A stretch of DNA of 36,475 nucleotides from Acanthaster planci (GCF_001949145.1 NW_019091826.1:1-36475), one strand, 5' to 3'. Positions 1-10,735 are shown, counted from the stretch's first letter. The notes: generated from the sequence alone by a model not told the origin. Numbers and translations are program-made.

Positions 1-190
1 AATAATTGGTATAGGTTTCTAGCAAACGTTGGTCAATTTTTCCTGACATTTGTTCCAGATGTTGGGTTGTCAGCGTTGACCTAAATGATTGGTAAGAAAT
101 ACCTTATCGCATGGGATTCCAACGTGTAGTCACTACGTTGGACAAATTTTGCTCTAAGATTAGGTAATGTCATTAGAATTTGTGTGAGTG
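1..190. repeat. Left cluster of degenerate AT-rich repeats, inverted relative to the right-hand array
   Basis: Short matches to the reverse complement of the array at 10452-10735 are scattered here: aataattggt at position 1, ttggtcaattttt near 30-42, an acctaaatgattggtaa segment near 80-96, and ttggacaaatttt near 139-151. Each match is short and diverged, so the cluster is weaker than the right-hand array. Its orientation is what subterminal repeats of a transposon would show. Confidence 0.4.
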
Positions 191-824
191 CACAATATTT
201 TGGGTTTGCCGACTGTTTCTACGCTCAATCGTTTCTTTACTGGTTGGTGCCTTGAGTCAAATCATGTTGTTGAAACTAAATCGGCTTTGACTGTAACCGT
301 CCACGCGAATTTCTAGAGTGAGACTAATAGAAATTATTATCCTCGAAACAACTTCGGCCTATACACGCTGGCTTCTCTGATATCATGTTCCAGCAATAAA
401 ACTGATTGCTAGGTACGTGAAATAATGATTGCTTGAGCACACACTTGAAAATGAAGCACAGACGAACTTTGACATAGGCCTATTTAGCCAAGATGTGTGA
501 ACGTTTCATCTCTCAACAAAATGGGCGAAAATCATCATCAAATGGGCATTATTTATCAAAGAAGTTTGTAAATTACAAAAGATTTGTTGACATTACCAAA
601 TAAATTAGTAACAATGCGAGTGTTTTCAAAATAGTTGGCATTATTTCAATCAACAAGCAGCGCGTAGTTTTGCGTTTTCCCAGAAGATAGGAAAAAAGCA
701 CGTGTGTAATTGGACTCGGAGCGCGGCATGCGATGTGCACACGACGCCGCGCCGCCGCAGTCATACGTATTTTCACGCGCATGTACATTGTATACGTCGA
801 GTCAACAGCGACTGGTGACAAGAG
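191..824 (+). promoter_or_regulatory. Upstream region of the SAM-domain gene
   Basis: No ORF here has recognisable coding character. The stretch presumably holds the promoter and 5' UTR of the SAM-domain gene and of the nested transposase. The last 100 bases before the start codon are locally GC-rich (cgcggcatgcgatgtgcaca) in an otherwise AT-rich setting. No convincing TATA box was recognised. The ATG at 825 has G at -3 and G at +4, a favourable Kozak context. Confidence 0.3.
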
Positions 825-3800
825 ATGGAGTTGCTTGAAGATTTGGCAGAAGGGGGCAGTCCTATCCCTGATTATTCAAGCATACATGGTTTTCTGAGGA
901 AGTGGGGAGTTGAGCAGCTGCTTGGGTTGTTTGAAGGTAAGCTGCAAGTTTTCAAATTAACACACAATGCGTGGGACACAACACACTAAACTTGAGTTTG
1001 AATGTGTCCCACTGAGAATGCTTGGGTCATGTATGTGTGGACTATATACGTGTACGTGTGCGTAGGCCTTCATGTGTGTACGTGTATATAAACCTTCCAC
1101 GGCCACAGCTTTGGTCTCGAGTCAACTCAGTCCCCGTGAACGTGTTTTTATTTAGAAGATAAGCCATGGGAATAATCCAATTACCCCCATGCGAAAAAGT
1201 ATGCCGGAAAGTAGGCCCCTAACAGTCATGACATAGGCATGGTTTACAGGGGACTAGCTGCTCACTCAAAGTTGTATATCGTGCGTAATTGGCTTCGCTT
1301 TTCCCATGATAGGCCAGTCTATGATTTGTTGATGGGAAGTTGACTTGGGACCAAGTTGACCTGGGACCGATTTGACCATGTTGATAGGGGAAGTTGCATT
1401 GGGACTGAAAAAAGCATGGGACCTACGTAATTTGGGTCCATGTGGACTGGGAACCAAGCTGGTTTGGGACCGAGTTGGCTGGGAATAAATGTAATAGAAG
1501 CAAGATACATGTACATCCTTCAAAAATTGTTCGAATTTGTTAGCCTGTAAATGGTTAAAAAATACCACTATTAAGATAGTGTTTATAAGCAAGATAGGCA
1601 AATTTGAGTGCTGGGATGGTTTAATTCCAAAAATTGGAAAGAAAAGGAGAATGAGTGGTATTGCCTTAGCCAGGTGCATTGCACTGCAAAACATATCATT
1701 TGAAAGTTTCAAGAGAAAAGATGTTTAATAATGGTGACCTGTATAATTTTGTTAAATCTTATACATAAGACATAATGAATGCCACCACTAGTGTAAGTAT
1801 GTCTATTTTTTAACAAAATAAAAAAAGGTAAATTTACATCAATAAGAAACAGAAATGAACCTTGTAAAGGCTTATAGCAGTAGCATGTACATATTCATGT
1901 ACATGTACCTGCATGCAATGTACGTCGTATATAGCCTTTGCCACAATTATTAATAAAGAAGTAAGCACAAAAACGAGGTGAATCCAAGTCTTTTATTTAA
2001 CAAGATGTTCTTCATGGTCTTCAATTTTTCAGGGTTTTTGTTGGGGTTCTTTACAATCATCTTTTAGTGTTATCATGGACAGTTATCCACTACCTTTCAG
2101 TTGTTGGTATTTGTTTTATGCCCTTTAATTTCTGTTGAATTTTATTCCTTTGAATGCAGAACACAAAATTGATCTGGAAGTGCTACCCCTTTTGGATGAG
2201 CAGACAGTTACAGAACTAATTCCTCAGATAGGTGTTCGCATGAAGTTCCTTAATGGCTGGAGAAGAGAAGTAAGTTTGAACTGTTGACATATTGGCACAA
2301 AACCCTCTGCATCAGCCATGAACTACACATGCTTTAAGTGCTTAGCCATTGTTGATGGTGGAATCAAACATTTATTCAAGCACCTGAAATATGTGCATCA
2401 TTTGTCATCATCATCCAAAGCCAAAATTGTATGCATTCAAGATGGATGTTCCGAGACATTTTCCTATATATCATCATACAAGAGACACCTACTTGCTAAG
2501 CACATTAAAACAAACTGCCCATGCACAAATTCTGAAAATTCAGCGAATCTTGCAACTTCAGCAAGTGAAACGGACAGTGATGAGTGCCAAGAAGACTGTC
2601 ATTTTGAACCCATGGAAGATGATGAACCTCTTCTTGATATCACAGCACATATCGAAACATTCATTTTCAAAATGATGAGTGCTACAGTTCCATCATCATT
2701 TGTTCAGAATGTGGTTAGAGAGGTTGAAGAGTTGTTTCAAATTGTTACCAAGGCTTTGGAAAAGGCAGTAACAACCACAAAATTGAGATTGGTGAACAGC
2801 CCTGATGGAGCCTTAGATGACATGGAACAAATTGTAGAGACTCTGAGGAACTGTTTCAGACATTTGCAGACTCAACATCAGCGAATTGCAACTTTGAAAG
2901 AAAATTGTGACTTACTTAGTCCTGTGGAAAAAACTGTTGGCACATCATTCTCAACGAAGATAAACAAAAAAACTGGACATGTGATGCAAGTTCAAAAAAG
3001 AGACACCTATCAGTATATTCCCATTGAAGAGTCCCTGAAGAGATTTCTGGAGCAAGAAGGTATTATGCGTGCAATTATGGAAGAAGGAAAATCAGAGGAT
3101 GTTGACATCTTAGAATCATATCGTGATGGTCTCCTGTTCCAGGAAAAAGACAATACAGACCCCAACTGTATTACTCTGCCTGTTATTCTCTACAATGACT
3201 CTTATGAAACAGCAAATCCCCTTGGATCTCGAAGAGGAGTCCATAAGCTAAGTGGCTTTTACAGTAATGTCCTTAGCCTTCCGTCGAAGGCTCAAGCATC
3301 ACTTCACAATATTTTGCTGGTAGCTTGTGCGAAAACAACAGTTACTTCGAAGTACGGTATCGATGTGGTTCTTTCCCAAATTGTAAAAGATCTTAATTGC
3401 TTGCATAACCGTGCCATTGAGATTTCATGTGGATCATCATCTGTGAGAGTGAAACCACTTTTGTTTCAGGTTGTTGGTGACAATTTAGGGCTGCACGAGG
3501 TTCTTGGTTATGTTTGCAGCTTTTCAGCAAACTACCCTTGCCGCTTTTGCAAGGCATCCAAAGAAGTGATTGCTCGACAACAAGTGGAAGATGCCCACCT
3601 TCTCAGAAGTCAAGAGAATTATGAAGATGACGCTTCTAAAGAAGATCCCAGCGCTACTGGCATAAAGCGAGTTCCTGTCCTCAATGAACTCATTGGGTAT
3701 CATGTCACGGAAAACTTAGCACCAGATGTAATGCACGACCTTTTGGAAGGTGTTTTTCCTCTTGAGATAAAGCTAACTGTAAAATCGTTGATATCACAAG

Positions 3801-6800
3801 GTTGCTTTACTCTAGATGAGTTGAATAACAGAATAAATTCTTTCAGTTATGGTTTTTGTGACAAGAAAAATAAGCCCAGTCCTATCAGTTTGTCAGCTTT
3901 GAGCAACCCAGGAGGACCAAGTGGCCAGAAAGCCTCCCAGATGGCATGCTTGGCTATGTATTTGCCACTTATCATTGGAGACAAAGTTCAAGAAAATGAT
4001 GATGTATGGGAAGTGTACCTGCTATTACTAGATATTTATAAAATCGTCATGGCTAGAAGCATCTCAAGATCTGCCACATATTTCCTAAAACATTTGATAC
4101 ATGACCATCATGAATTGTTCAGACAAGTGCATCAGCGCAATCTTACTCCAAAGCAGCATTTTATGCTGCACTATCCAAGGGCAATCAGATACTTGGGGCC
4201 ATTAGTTCAGTACTCAAGTATGCGTTTTGAAGCCAAGCACCGCCAGTTTAAGAAGTGGGCAAATGCATGTAACAACTTCAAAAACATCGCTAAGACCGTT
4301 GCAACCAAACACCAACAAGCTCAGAGTACTTGTGGAAGATTTCTTCCAAAGGAAGATCTTCAAAGCAGTGTTGAAATTCAGTACCAGATCCCTGTGCCAG
4401 TTTCATCTCTGGATGATGATGTGAGTTCTTCAATTTGTGCTTCCCTACATTGCTCAGAAGATTCTCTCATTGCAGTTGCAAGCAAGGCAGAGGTAGAGGG
4501 TTATCAAATGAAACCAAATAGCATGGTTGTGACAAACTGGACAGAAGAAGGACCCATGTTCAGTCAGATTCAACAAATCATCGTTTACAGGGAACATCTG
4601 TATCTTGTGTTAAAACCATGGAAGGTTACTGGTTTTAGCAGACATTACCATGCATACACTGTACAGGAGTTAAGCAACAACATATGTGTAAAACGACCAA
4701 CAGAGTTGCTTGACTATCGTCCTCATCATATTACTCAGTGTCACAGTAAAGATGATTCTTCAATATATATTGCAGTGAGATTTAACTTAGTTTAAATCTC
4801 ACATCATGATCATCACCATCATTGTCACAGTCATGAAGCAGTTTAGGTGAGACATCACTGTTATTGCTTTAAGCCCAACTATTCATGTTTGAATTTAGAT
4901 TTCATCTGCATCTGTCTACATGTAGATAAAAAAAAATCACAGATATATGTGTACCTATATATGTGTGTGCTGCTCTATAAAATTAGCTGACAGTCACAGA
5001 AATTTAGATCCTCAAAACTCTAACTTGATTCCTGAAAGCATTTTCTTCTTTTCTTTAAATTGTGACAATTATCAAAAGTTCCTAGCTTTCAAGTGATAAA
5101 ATTATTAGTATTTTTGTATTTGCACAGCTTGCAGATGCAATATGTATGCAAATAATTTGTGTATCTTCAGATCACACCCCACCATATAAAATTTAAGATA
5201 ATTTGTTGACAGAAATATCCATGTTTTGTTGACATATACATTTATAATAATTTGTTTTTCTCCAAATTTTGATGTTTTCAGTTTCAGCAAGATAAGCAAG
5301 AACCAACGTTGCGGCATGCTGATTCATTCTCAACTTTAGACATAGATGAAGTTTGCAACACTTCTACATGTACATCGAGAAGCACAAGCATTGTTATGCC
5401 TTGCTCCAGGCCAGACACTGGCTCTGTGTCATCCATGTCTTCAGTTTGCACACCACAACCACCGAAAAAGAAATGTAGAGTACAGGCAATTGTAAGTGAG
5501 CTTACATGTGCATGTAGGTTAACTGATGAGCGTTGTTTTGAATGCGAGCTCTTTGTCGAAGGTTGACTTTTGTTCGCAAGATAAACTCGTCTTTTAGAAT
5601 TCAACAAAATGCATTATGAGTTAAATTGTTTATAACATAATGTCACTCTCCTGATGGAATGTAAGTGCAGTTGTTAAAAGTTATTACTGATTTGCTCAAC
5701 ACAAGTTTACGTGTCACTCAATAAATTGCATCATTGCTAATGAATTCCCTCATCCATTTGTTTAATTTACTGAATATGATCACAGGGATCTGACTGCGTA
5801 ATGATTAATACTTGACAAGATTTGTTGTCACCTAAGTTGAATGCTGCTTTAGATTACATGAAAATAACTTGTATATTATTAACTGCATGACCCTGCCCCA
5901 CAGGATGCCAGAGCAATTCTGCAGACAACAGTTGCAGGTCGTGACATAATTACCCATCTTGAGAAAAACAAGTGTTTGACCAAGACATACAGGTGCAAAA
6001 TGACTGCTCTACTTGTTGGGCATCTGATAGACAACTATGGTTTAAAGTAAGTACATGTAAACTAAACTGTACATGTAAAATAAACATGTTTCATGTGATT
6101 TCCAACTCAAGTTTTAGTTTATTTAAGCAGAAAATTGAGGATTGAAGGCAGTCCATATTGCCATCCTGACAAATTGAGTTAAAAAAAACTTGAAATAAAA
6201 CATTACCTACTACAGTGTGTAACCTTTTTCCTCATAGACCATGTGCTTATGAGAAGCAGGCTTTGGCAGAGAGCATCATTCGTGACTTTCCCTTCTTAAA
6301 AGACCCAGAAGGCACCGGATATGTGAGTAAAATTATATACTCCAATTTTTGCCTGTCATTGTGAAATTGTTGCAAATGCAAAGTAAATTTGCCTTGTCTT
6401 TGAAAATATTTCCAGCATAAGTGCAGTGATTTCATGTTAGTCCAATTATATCTCTGGAAAGGATGCATGGTACACAAAAGGAGCAGCTAAGCGTCCAGCC
6501 ACTGGATATCTGGAAGAGAGACTACGCTACGTTCGCAAGACTATGCTGAAAGTAGAGACCTCACCATCTGCTGAATCATTGTCTTCTGACAAAGGTGTGT
6601 TCTTTTAATCTGGAGCTTAGAAGAATTATACACAAAAGACTTTTTAACCAAAAGTAGATTCCTCAGTCTATGCAGGTAAGACTGAACTAAAACGTAGAGA
6701 AGGCCTGGATTCAATTCAGCTGGAGTACAGTCAAATTTGGCTGTTACGATTCCAAACCTTGTTCACATCATAATTCTATCTAATGTGCCAATTAGTAGAG

Positions 6801-9126
6801 GCAACGGACTGCTGTATTTGTGTTAAAAGCAAAAGATCATGTTGAAATTGATTTGTTATTTCTTTACCCTAACTTTCCAAAGATTCTCCGGAAAGGTCTC
6901 AAGATGAGGAAGAGGACATTGCAGGGATGACATCCTGGCTGCAAGAAAACAGTGAACCAGAACATAAAGTCAGGGACTACATGGCTAAAACCGCTGGTCA
7001 TCGACAACAGCTAATCCATCAGAAGAAGGTACCTTTAGCCGAGATTCTTCAGCAGTACCCAAGGATTTTAGATGCAGCCATGGTAAGATTACTCTTCTAA
7101 TAAAACATGGATTGTGGGAGAGTGGGTAAGAAAAAGTTGGTTGTCCCACTTGCATGCATTTTGCAAGGGGATAATTGTCTCTCATTGTTCCCTCTACACT
7201 TCCACTTTTACACGAGCCATGTGCGTTTGACATCATGCACATTATTCTGTTTGTAATGTGTCCTCAATATCTTGGCTACATGCTTAAAAGTGTTTTCAAA
7301 GAACCCAACTGAATTTGGACAGCACTTTGTATTGATATGTTCTCCTTTATTACCTTTGAGGACATTAAAAACACAAACAAGTTTTTGATTGATTAATGTA
7401 AGCATTGTTTGTACATTGTGTCAAGATTCTGCAGGATTTTGATCTGGGCTGTTATAGTGATGCTGCTGACAAGCTGTTGGAGAAATGGGGTCAACTGAGT
7501 GACCATATCATTCTATATGCATCTGTGATGAATTCAGCTTGGAAGGAGCTAATTGGTATGCCTCACCTTGACAGCAGCATACTCTCAGCTGGTGAGCTTC
7601 AATTTTGAACATGGCATGAAACTGATTGCTAATATGACCCTTGATCCTGAAAATGAAGTTTGATTGTGTAAACTGTGATTCATACCAGAATTTAACTTGC
7701 TTCAACCTTCATTCCTTCTGGTACACTCACACCCCCCCCCAGACAATTGCTTTTCCAGTCCTATTTTGGTTTTGTTCTTTCTCTTTCAGAGGAAAAGAGC
7801 CACTTAGCATTGTACCTGCTGGCATTTCTTCTTGGTGGAAGAGCAAGGGGTGGACGGAGGGGAGGACGCTTTGCCATAAACATGGAGTCTTTCATCGACT
7901 TACAACCGGTAAGAGTGCATTATTAGTCCATTACAACATTACAATATTAGTTGTTTAAAATTAACTCATTTGTTAAATGTTACATGTCAGTTACTAAGTG
8001 GCCAAAGGCTAAGGGGTATATGCAGCAGAGATACACATTTATCTTAAAGCAAGCTTGACATGCGTTTAAGCTTGAAGTTATTTTTTTAAAAAAAACAATA
8101 CCTTAATGAAACCAGCATTATTAAGAAGTGTGACCTTGCAGTGGTCACTCTAGTGGAAATGAATTATCACATTTTGTTGTAGCATTCTGAGCTGGTCACA
8201 GATGCTTCTCTTAAAATTTACCCATGATACATAGTGCAATACATTTGGTGCTTTATCATTTATGTCATCAATGGCAGAGGAAAGTCCTCCCTTGACATGG
8301 AGCATCAAATATGCAAACACAGCTTTTGTAACTGAAATTTCAGAAGTCAGGAAATTTGGGCTGTCCTTGTGCTTATGCAGTAGACAACCACCTATCCCTG
8401 ATAACCTTTTGGAGGCAGTGCTTTTAACATAATTTGAGCAGAGATTGCATAATTAAAACGACATTTGCCTTATTCGAGATTGTTTCCAGAACAAACAAAT
8501 GTATTCATAGATTTTGAGAACCTGTTTGACCCAAAGTAGCCCATTTTGAGGCTCATCCCTGCATCAATAAACAATTAAGGCAATTATATTTTCTCATTCT
8601 TTTATACAATTGTTGCAGCTATACCAACTTGTTTGTGCGATAACTCAGATCTTTAGACTTGGTCTTAATTAATGTGTTTTCCCTTTTATCTTCTTCCACT
8701 ACTGTTTGCTTTGGGGATGCTTTTCTTCTTTCATCTTTCTGGTCTCCTGCGCCTGCTTACTCCATTAGTGAGTTTTGAAATTATTTGTTTTTACAGGCAG
8801 TAACCAACGTGGCGGAATATTTAAATTCCATCAAATCATCTGAGAGACCACAGCCATACATCTTGGCACTGGTGACCACCAACCGACTACTTCCAACCCA
8901 GTCGTTCTTAATCATTGAACGTAAGGCCATCGAGATGCCATCACTCCTCAAGACAGTGGACCTGGCCTTCAAATCTCACTATGTCTTCAATGTTACCTAT
9001 CAGCCACAGGTGCAAAATGTTTGGGATTTCCTGCAGTGTGTGGTCTATGAGTTGCCTGGTCTAGCTCGCCCCATTGTAAGAGACATGAGGGCATTTCTGA
9101 GGCGACAACTGTCAACACAGGCTTAA
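825..9126 (+). CDS. SAMD3-like SAM-domain protein, ten coding exons
   Basis: Proposed exons: 825-936, 2160-2269, 5282-5491, 5904-6046, 6238-6322, 6462-6594, 6883-7082, 7435-7555, 7790-7908 and 8797-9126, giving 1563 nt and 520 residues ending at TAA. All introns are GT..AG and phases agree. Exons 1-2 form a SAM-like domain (about residues 22-74; FLRKWGVEQLLGLF, then IPQIGVRMKFLNGWRRE). Exon 3 is Ser/Thr-rich and ends in a PPKKKCR motif that could be a nuclear localisation signal. The later exons match the SAMD3-type pattern (DFPFLKDPEGTGY, RPATGYLEERLR, DFDLGCYSDAADKLLEKW) and include an RGG-like basic run (GGRARGGRRGGR). The start was chosen for reading frame and Kozak context. Exon 3 could start at 5288, exon 6 at 6441 and exon 8 at 7426; all keep frame. 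The molecular role of this family is not established. If the block is an En/Spm-like element, a TNPA-like accessory role is possible. The frame is undamaged. Confidence 0.8.
937..2159 (+). other. Intron 1 of the SAM-domain gene
   Basis: It starts at a GTAAGC donor and ends in tgaatgcag. It holds the tandem array at 1330-1490 and TG/TA-rich, acatgtac-like low-complexity patches near 1020-1090 and 1885-1930. I see no exon in it. The open frames over the tandem array on the minus strand exist only because the repeat lacks stops. Confidence 0.6.
1330..1490. repeat. Degenerate tandem array of a ~16-17 bp unit
   Basis: About nine imperfect copies of a unit close to TTGGGACCAAGTTGAC run through this stretch. 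The first two are nearly identical (agttgacttgggacca, agttgacctgggaccg); later copies drift and vary in length. The unit shares TTGACC and TTGGG words with the larger array at 10452-10735, so the two could be related subterminal-type repeats, but the similarity is short. Confidence 0.7.
2318..4795 (+). CDS. CACTA/EnSpm (Tnp2-like) or related transposase nested in intron 2 of the SAM-domain gene
   Basis: A single uninterrupted 825-residue ORF. The N-terminus carries two C2H2-like fingers (C5-C8 with His near 23-28, then C39-C44 with H57/H62). An acidic stretch follows (85-105), then a helical, Glu-rich region (110-200). The core from about 285 on looks like an RNase H-fold transposase: acidic D294 (ILYNDSYE), D388 (VVGDNLGLHEV), a CRFC knuckle at 408-411, APDVMHDLLEGVF at 468-480, LTPKQHFMLHYP at 609-620 and SSMRFEAKHRQFKKW at 633-647. 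A DDE triad of D294, D388 and E638 is my inference. DVMHDLLEGVF corresponds to the DVMH-type motif of Tnp2 proteins; Plavaka or KDZ-type relatives cannot be excluded. It would cut and rejoin transposon ends in the nucleus. The ATG has G at -3 and follows an AG (2314-2315) that could be a splice acceptor. An AG|GTGAGA donor-like site lies at 4845-4852, 50 nt after the stop. No stops or frameshifts. Confidence 0.82.
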   Translation: MNYTCFKCLAIVDGGIKHLFKHLKYVHHLSSSSKAKIVCIQDGCSETFSYISSYKRHLLAKHIKTNCPCTNSENSANLATSASETDSDECQEDCHFEPMEDDEPLLDITAHIETFIFKMMSATVPSSFVQNVVREVEELFQIVTKALEKAVTTTKLRLVNSPDGALDDMEQIVETLRNCFRHLQTQHQRIATLKENCDLLSPVEKTVGTSFSTKINKKTGHVMQVQKRDTYQYIPIEESLKRFLEQEGIMRAIMEEGKSEDVDILESYRDGLLFQEKDNTDPNCITLPVILYNDSYETANPLGSRRGVHKLSGFYSNVLSLPSKAQASLHNILLVACAKTTVTSKYGIDVVLSQIVKDLNCLHNRAIEISCGSSSVRVKPLLFQVVGDNLGLHEVLGYVCSFSANYPCRFCKASKEVIARQQVEDAHLLRSQENYEDDASKEDPSATGIKRVPVLNELIGYHVTENLAPDVMHDLLEGVFPLEIKLTVKSLISQGCFTLDELNNRINSFSYGFCDKKNKPSPISLSALSNPGGPSGQKASQMACLAMYLPLIIGDKVQENDDVWEVYLLLLDIYKIVMARSISRSATYFLKHLIHDHHELFRQVHQRNLTPKQHFMLHYPRAIRYLGPLVQYSSMRFEAKHRQFKKWANACNNFKNIAKTVATKHQQAQSTCGRFLPKEDLQSSVEIQYQIPVPVSSLDDDVSSSICASLHCSEDSLIAVASKAEVEGYQMKPNSMVVTNWTEEGPMFSQIQQIIVYREHLYLVLKPWKVTGFSRHYHAYTVQELSNNICVKRPTELLDYRPHHITQCHSKDDSSIYIAVRFNLV
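4775..4802 (+). other. Inverted repeat spanning the transposase stop codon
   Basis: The arms gtgagatttaa (4775-4785) and ttaaatctcac (4792-4802) are perfect complements separated by six bases, with TAA at 4793-4795. The RNA could fold into a short AT-rich hairpin over the last codons. No function is known to me; it may be chance in AT-rich DNA. Confidence 0.6.
4796..5281 (+). other. Remainder of intron 2, downstream of the transposase ORF
   Basis: Noncoding. It has a ttag|gtgaga sequence that resembles a 5' splice site at 4845-4852 and runs of catcatgatcatcaccatca and tatatgtg type. I see no AATAAA, so a transposase transcript may not end here and could instead continue or splice into exon 3 at 5282. 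Confidence 0.4.
7909..8796 (+). other. Intron 9 of the SAM-domain gene
   Basis: An 888-base intron between a GTAAGA donor and a ttttacag acceptor. I see no coding exon, hairpin element or tandem repeat in it. Confidence 0.5.
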
Positions 9127-10451
9127 AAAGAGCTCTTCTCTGGGTTTCGCAAGTCCAGGGTTTTTTCAAAACTACAGTTTATGAAACGTCCTCCAGTGTT
9201 TTTGATACTGCATTACAGCTTTTATATCACTAGTTCAATGCCATTAGTTTCTTATTTACCTTTATTTTTGTGGTCATCAGTGGTTTTTCGTGCAGACACA
9301 TAAAAGGACCACAAGCAACATTTTAATTTTTGGCAGTTTGTTATCTTGACAGCAAGTTATTCTCTTCTCTGCTTGGACGACAGAAGAAACCCTGTAGTAG
9401 TGATTTTGACAAATGTGTTTTTTCAAAAGAATATTGATCTGTTGTCGTAATTAAAATGATTTGTTGTTGATTTTATGAGCTACACATACCAAAATTGATA
9501 CTTTTTCTCAATGATTACACTATATCCTCATTTCACAATTTGCCTGTACCAATATTTCCAATAGTAAAAAAATATGTAATTATGTTAAAGTTTATTGAGG
9601 GAACTGTGTGTTTAAGCTACAAATTTTCTGTATATTTTTGTTCTTTGAACAAAGACAACAAAAAAAGCCTTGTTTAGTCGTGATTTGAAAAACAAGTTTT
9701 ATTGTTCAAAATTTACTAATCTCTTCTCATAATCACAGTAATTTAATTGTTTCTTCATTTATAGCATCAAACCTGTTTCACAATTTGTGTTATTATTCCT
9801 GACTGTCAAAACAATTATTAATGGGTCCTGCAGAGAAGCCAAGTGTTAAAGCCAGATACATAGCAGTAGTTTATAACCAAGTACATGTACATGTTTACAT
9901 AAATGAATCTCATCTGATGTGTCTTCTGACACTTTTTGATTGGTTATTTCTTGCGTGCACAAAATATCAACGGACCATTTCTCAAGAAATAAGAGCAAAT
10001 CAAATCAGCCGTAGCGGGAATTAAGCCCATGACCATTAACTTTGATATTTATATTGAAGACTTCATATTTCTTTCCACTAAGATGGGCAAAAACCAGGGC
10101 AACATCATTTTTGTGCCATGTAGTAAAGGACTTATATTGGGTTGTGATTTGCTAAAACTCAAGTTAAAGACGTTATGTAATGTTTTATTGTAAAAGTTCA
10201 AGTTAAGACCTTGTTTACAATAAATTGTTTTTTATTGTTTAACAATAAATGCTTGTTACAGTAATGTGTAAGATTTAGTCTCCATGCATTCTGTTTTTCT
10301 TTGTATCAGACAATTTGCCAGAAAATGGTGATGTGATGAAACAACCATGCATTGTTGGAAATTGAACAGCTTTTATGCAATCAATTGCAATTACAATGCT
10401 TCTACCAATAAGAAAGTAATTTTAAAGATTTCCCCTGCAGTTGGGCAAATA
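9127..10451 (+). other. 3' flank and probable 3' UTR of the SAM-domain gene
   Basis: AT-rich and without coding signal. Candidate polyadenylation hexamers are ATTAAA near 9451 and AATAAA near 10219 and 10243. The latter two lie in a T/A-rich stretch that can fold on itself (acaataaattgt / aaacaataaatgc). Which site is used cannot be told from sequence. Confidence 0.35.
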
Positions 10452-10735
10452 CAATTGATCATTAATTGGGTACGTTCAATTTCAACAATAACAGAGCAAA
10501 ACATTTTGACAACTAATTGGGTAAACGAAATTGACCAATTATTGGACAACGTGATAGCGACCAATAAATGGGAAGCAAAAATTTGACCAATATTTGGGTA
10601 CATGAAATTTGACCAAATATTAGGTAAAACGGGTTTGACCAATTATTACATAAATAAATTTTACCAACAAAAACATAAATAAAATTAACCAATTTTAGGT
10701 AGAAAACAAATTACCAACCATTGGTAAAATTGTTT
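10452..10735. repeat. Right subterminal-type array, ~11 degenerate copies of a 25-26 bp unit
   Basis: The consensus is close to AATTTGACCAATTATTGGGTAcatga. Units begin near 10454, 10478, 10504, 10529, 10554, 10581, 10607, 10633, 10658, 10684 and 10709, each drifted but keeping TTGACCAA and a TTGGGTA/TAGGTA half. The array runs to within about 45 bases of the Ns. Its reverse complement matches words at the left window edge. CACTA-type elements carry such motif-rich subterminal regions as transposase or accessory-protein binding sites; that role here is inference. Confidence 0.75.

Noticed and set aside
573-821. 82-codon minus-strand open frame upstream of the SAM-domain gene
   Set aside because: No family signal, and it overlaps the probable promoter of the plus-strand gene.
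1266-1712. 148-codon open frame on the minus strand
   Set aside because: Much of it covers the 16-17 bp tandem array, whose repeats lack stops. There is no family motif, and it lies in an intron of the SAM-domain gene.
10452-10735. CRISPR array
   Set aside because: The units are contiguous and degenerate with no distinct spacers, and the DNA is clearly eukaryotic.
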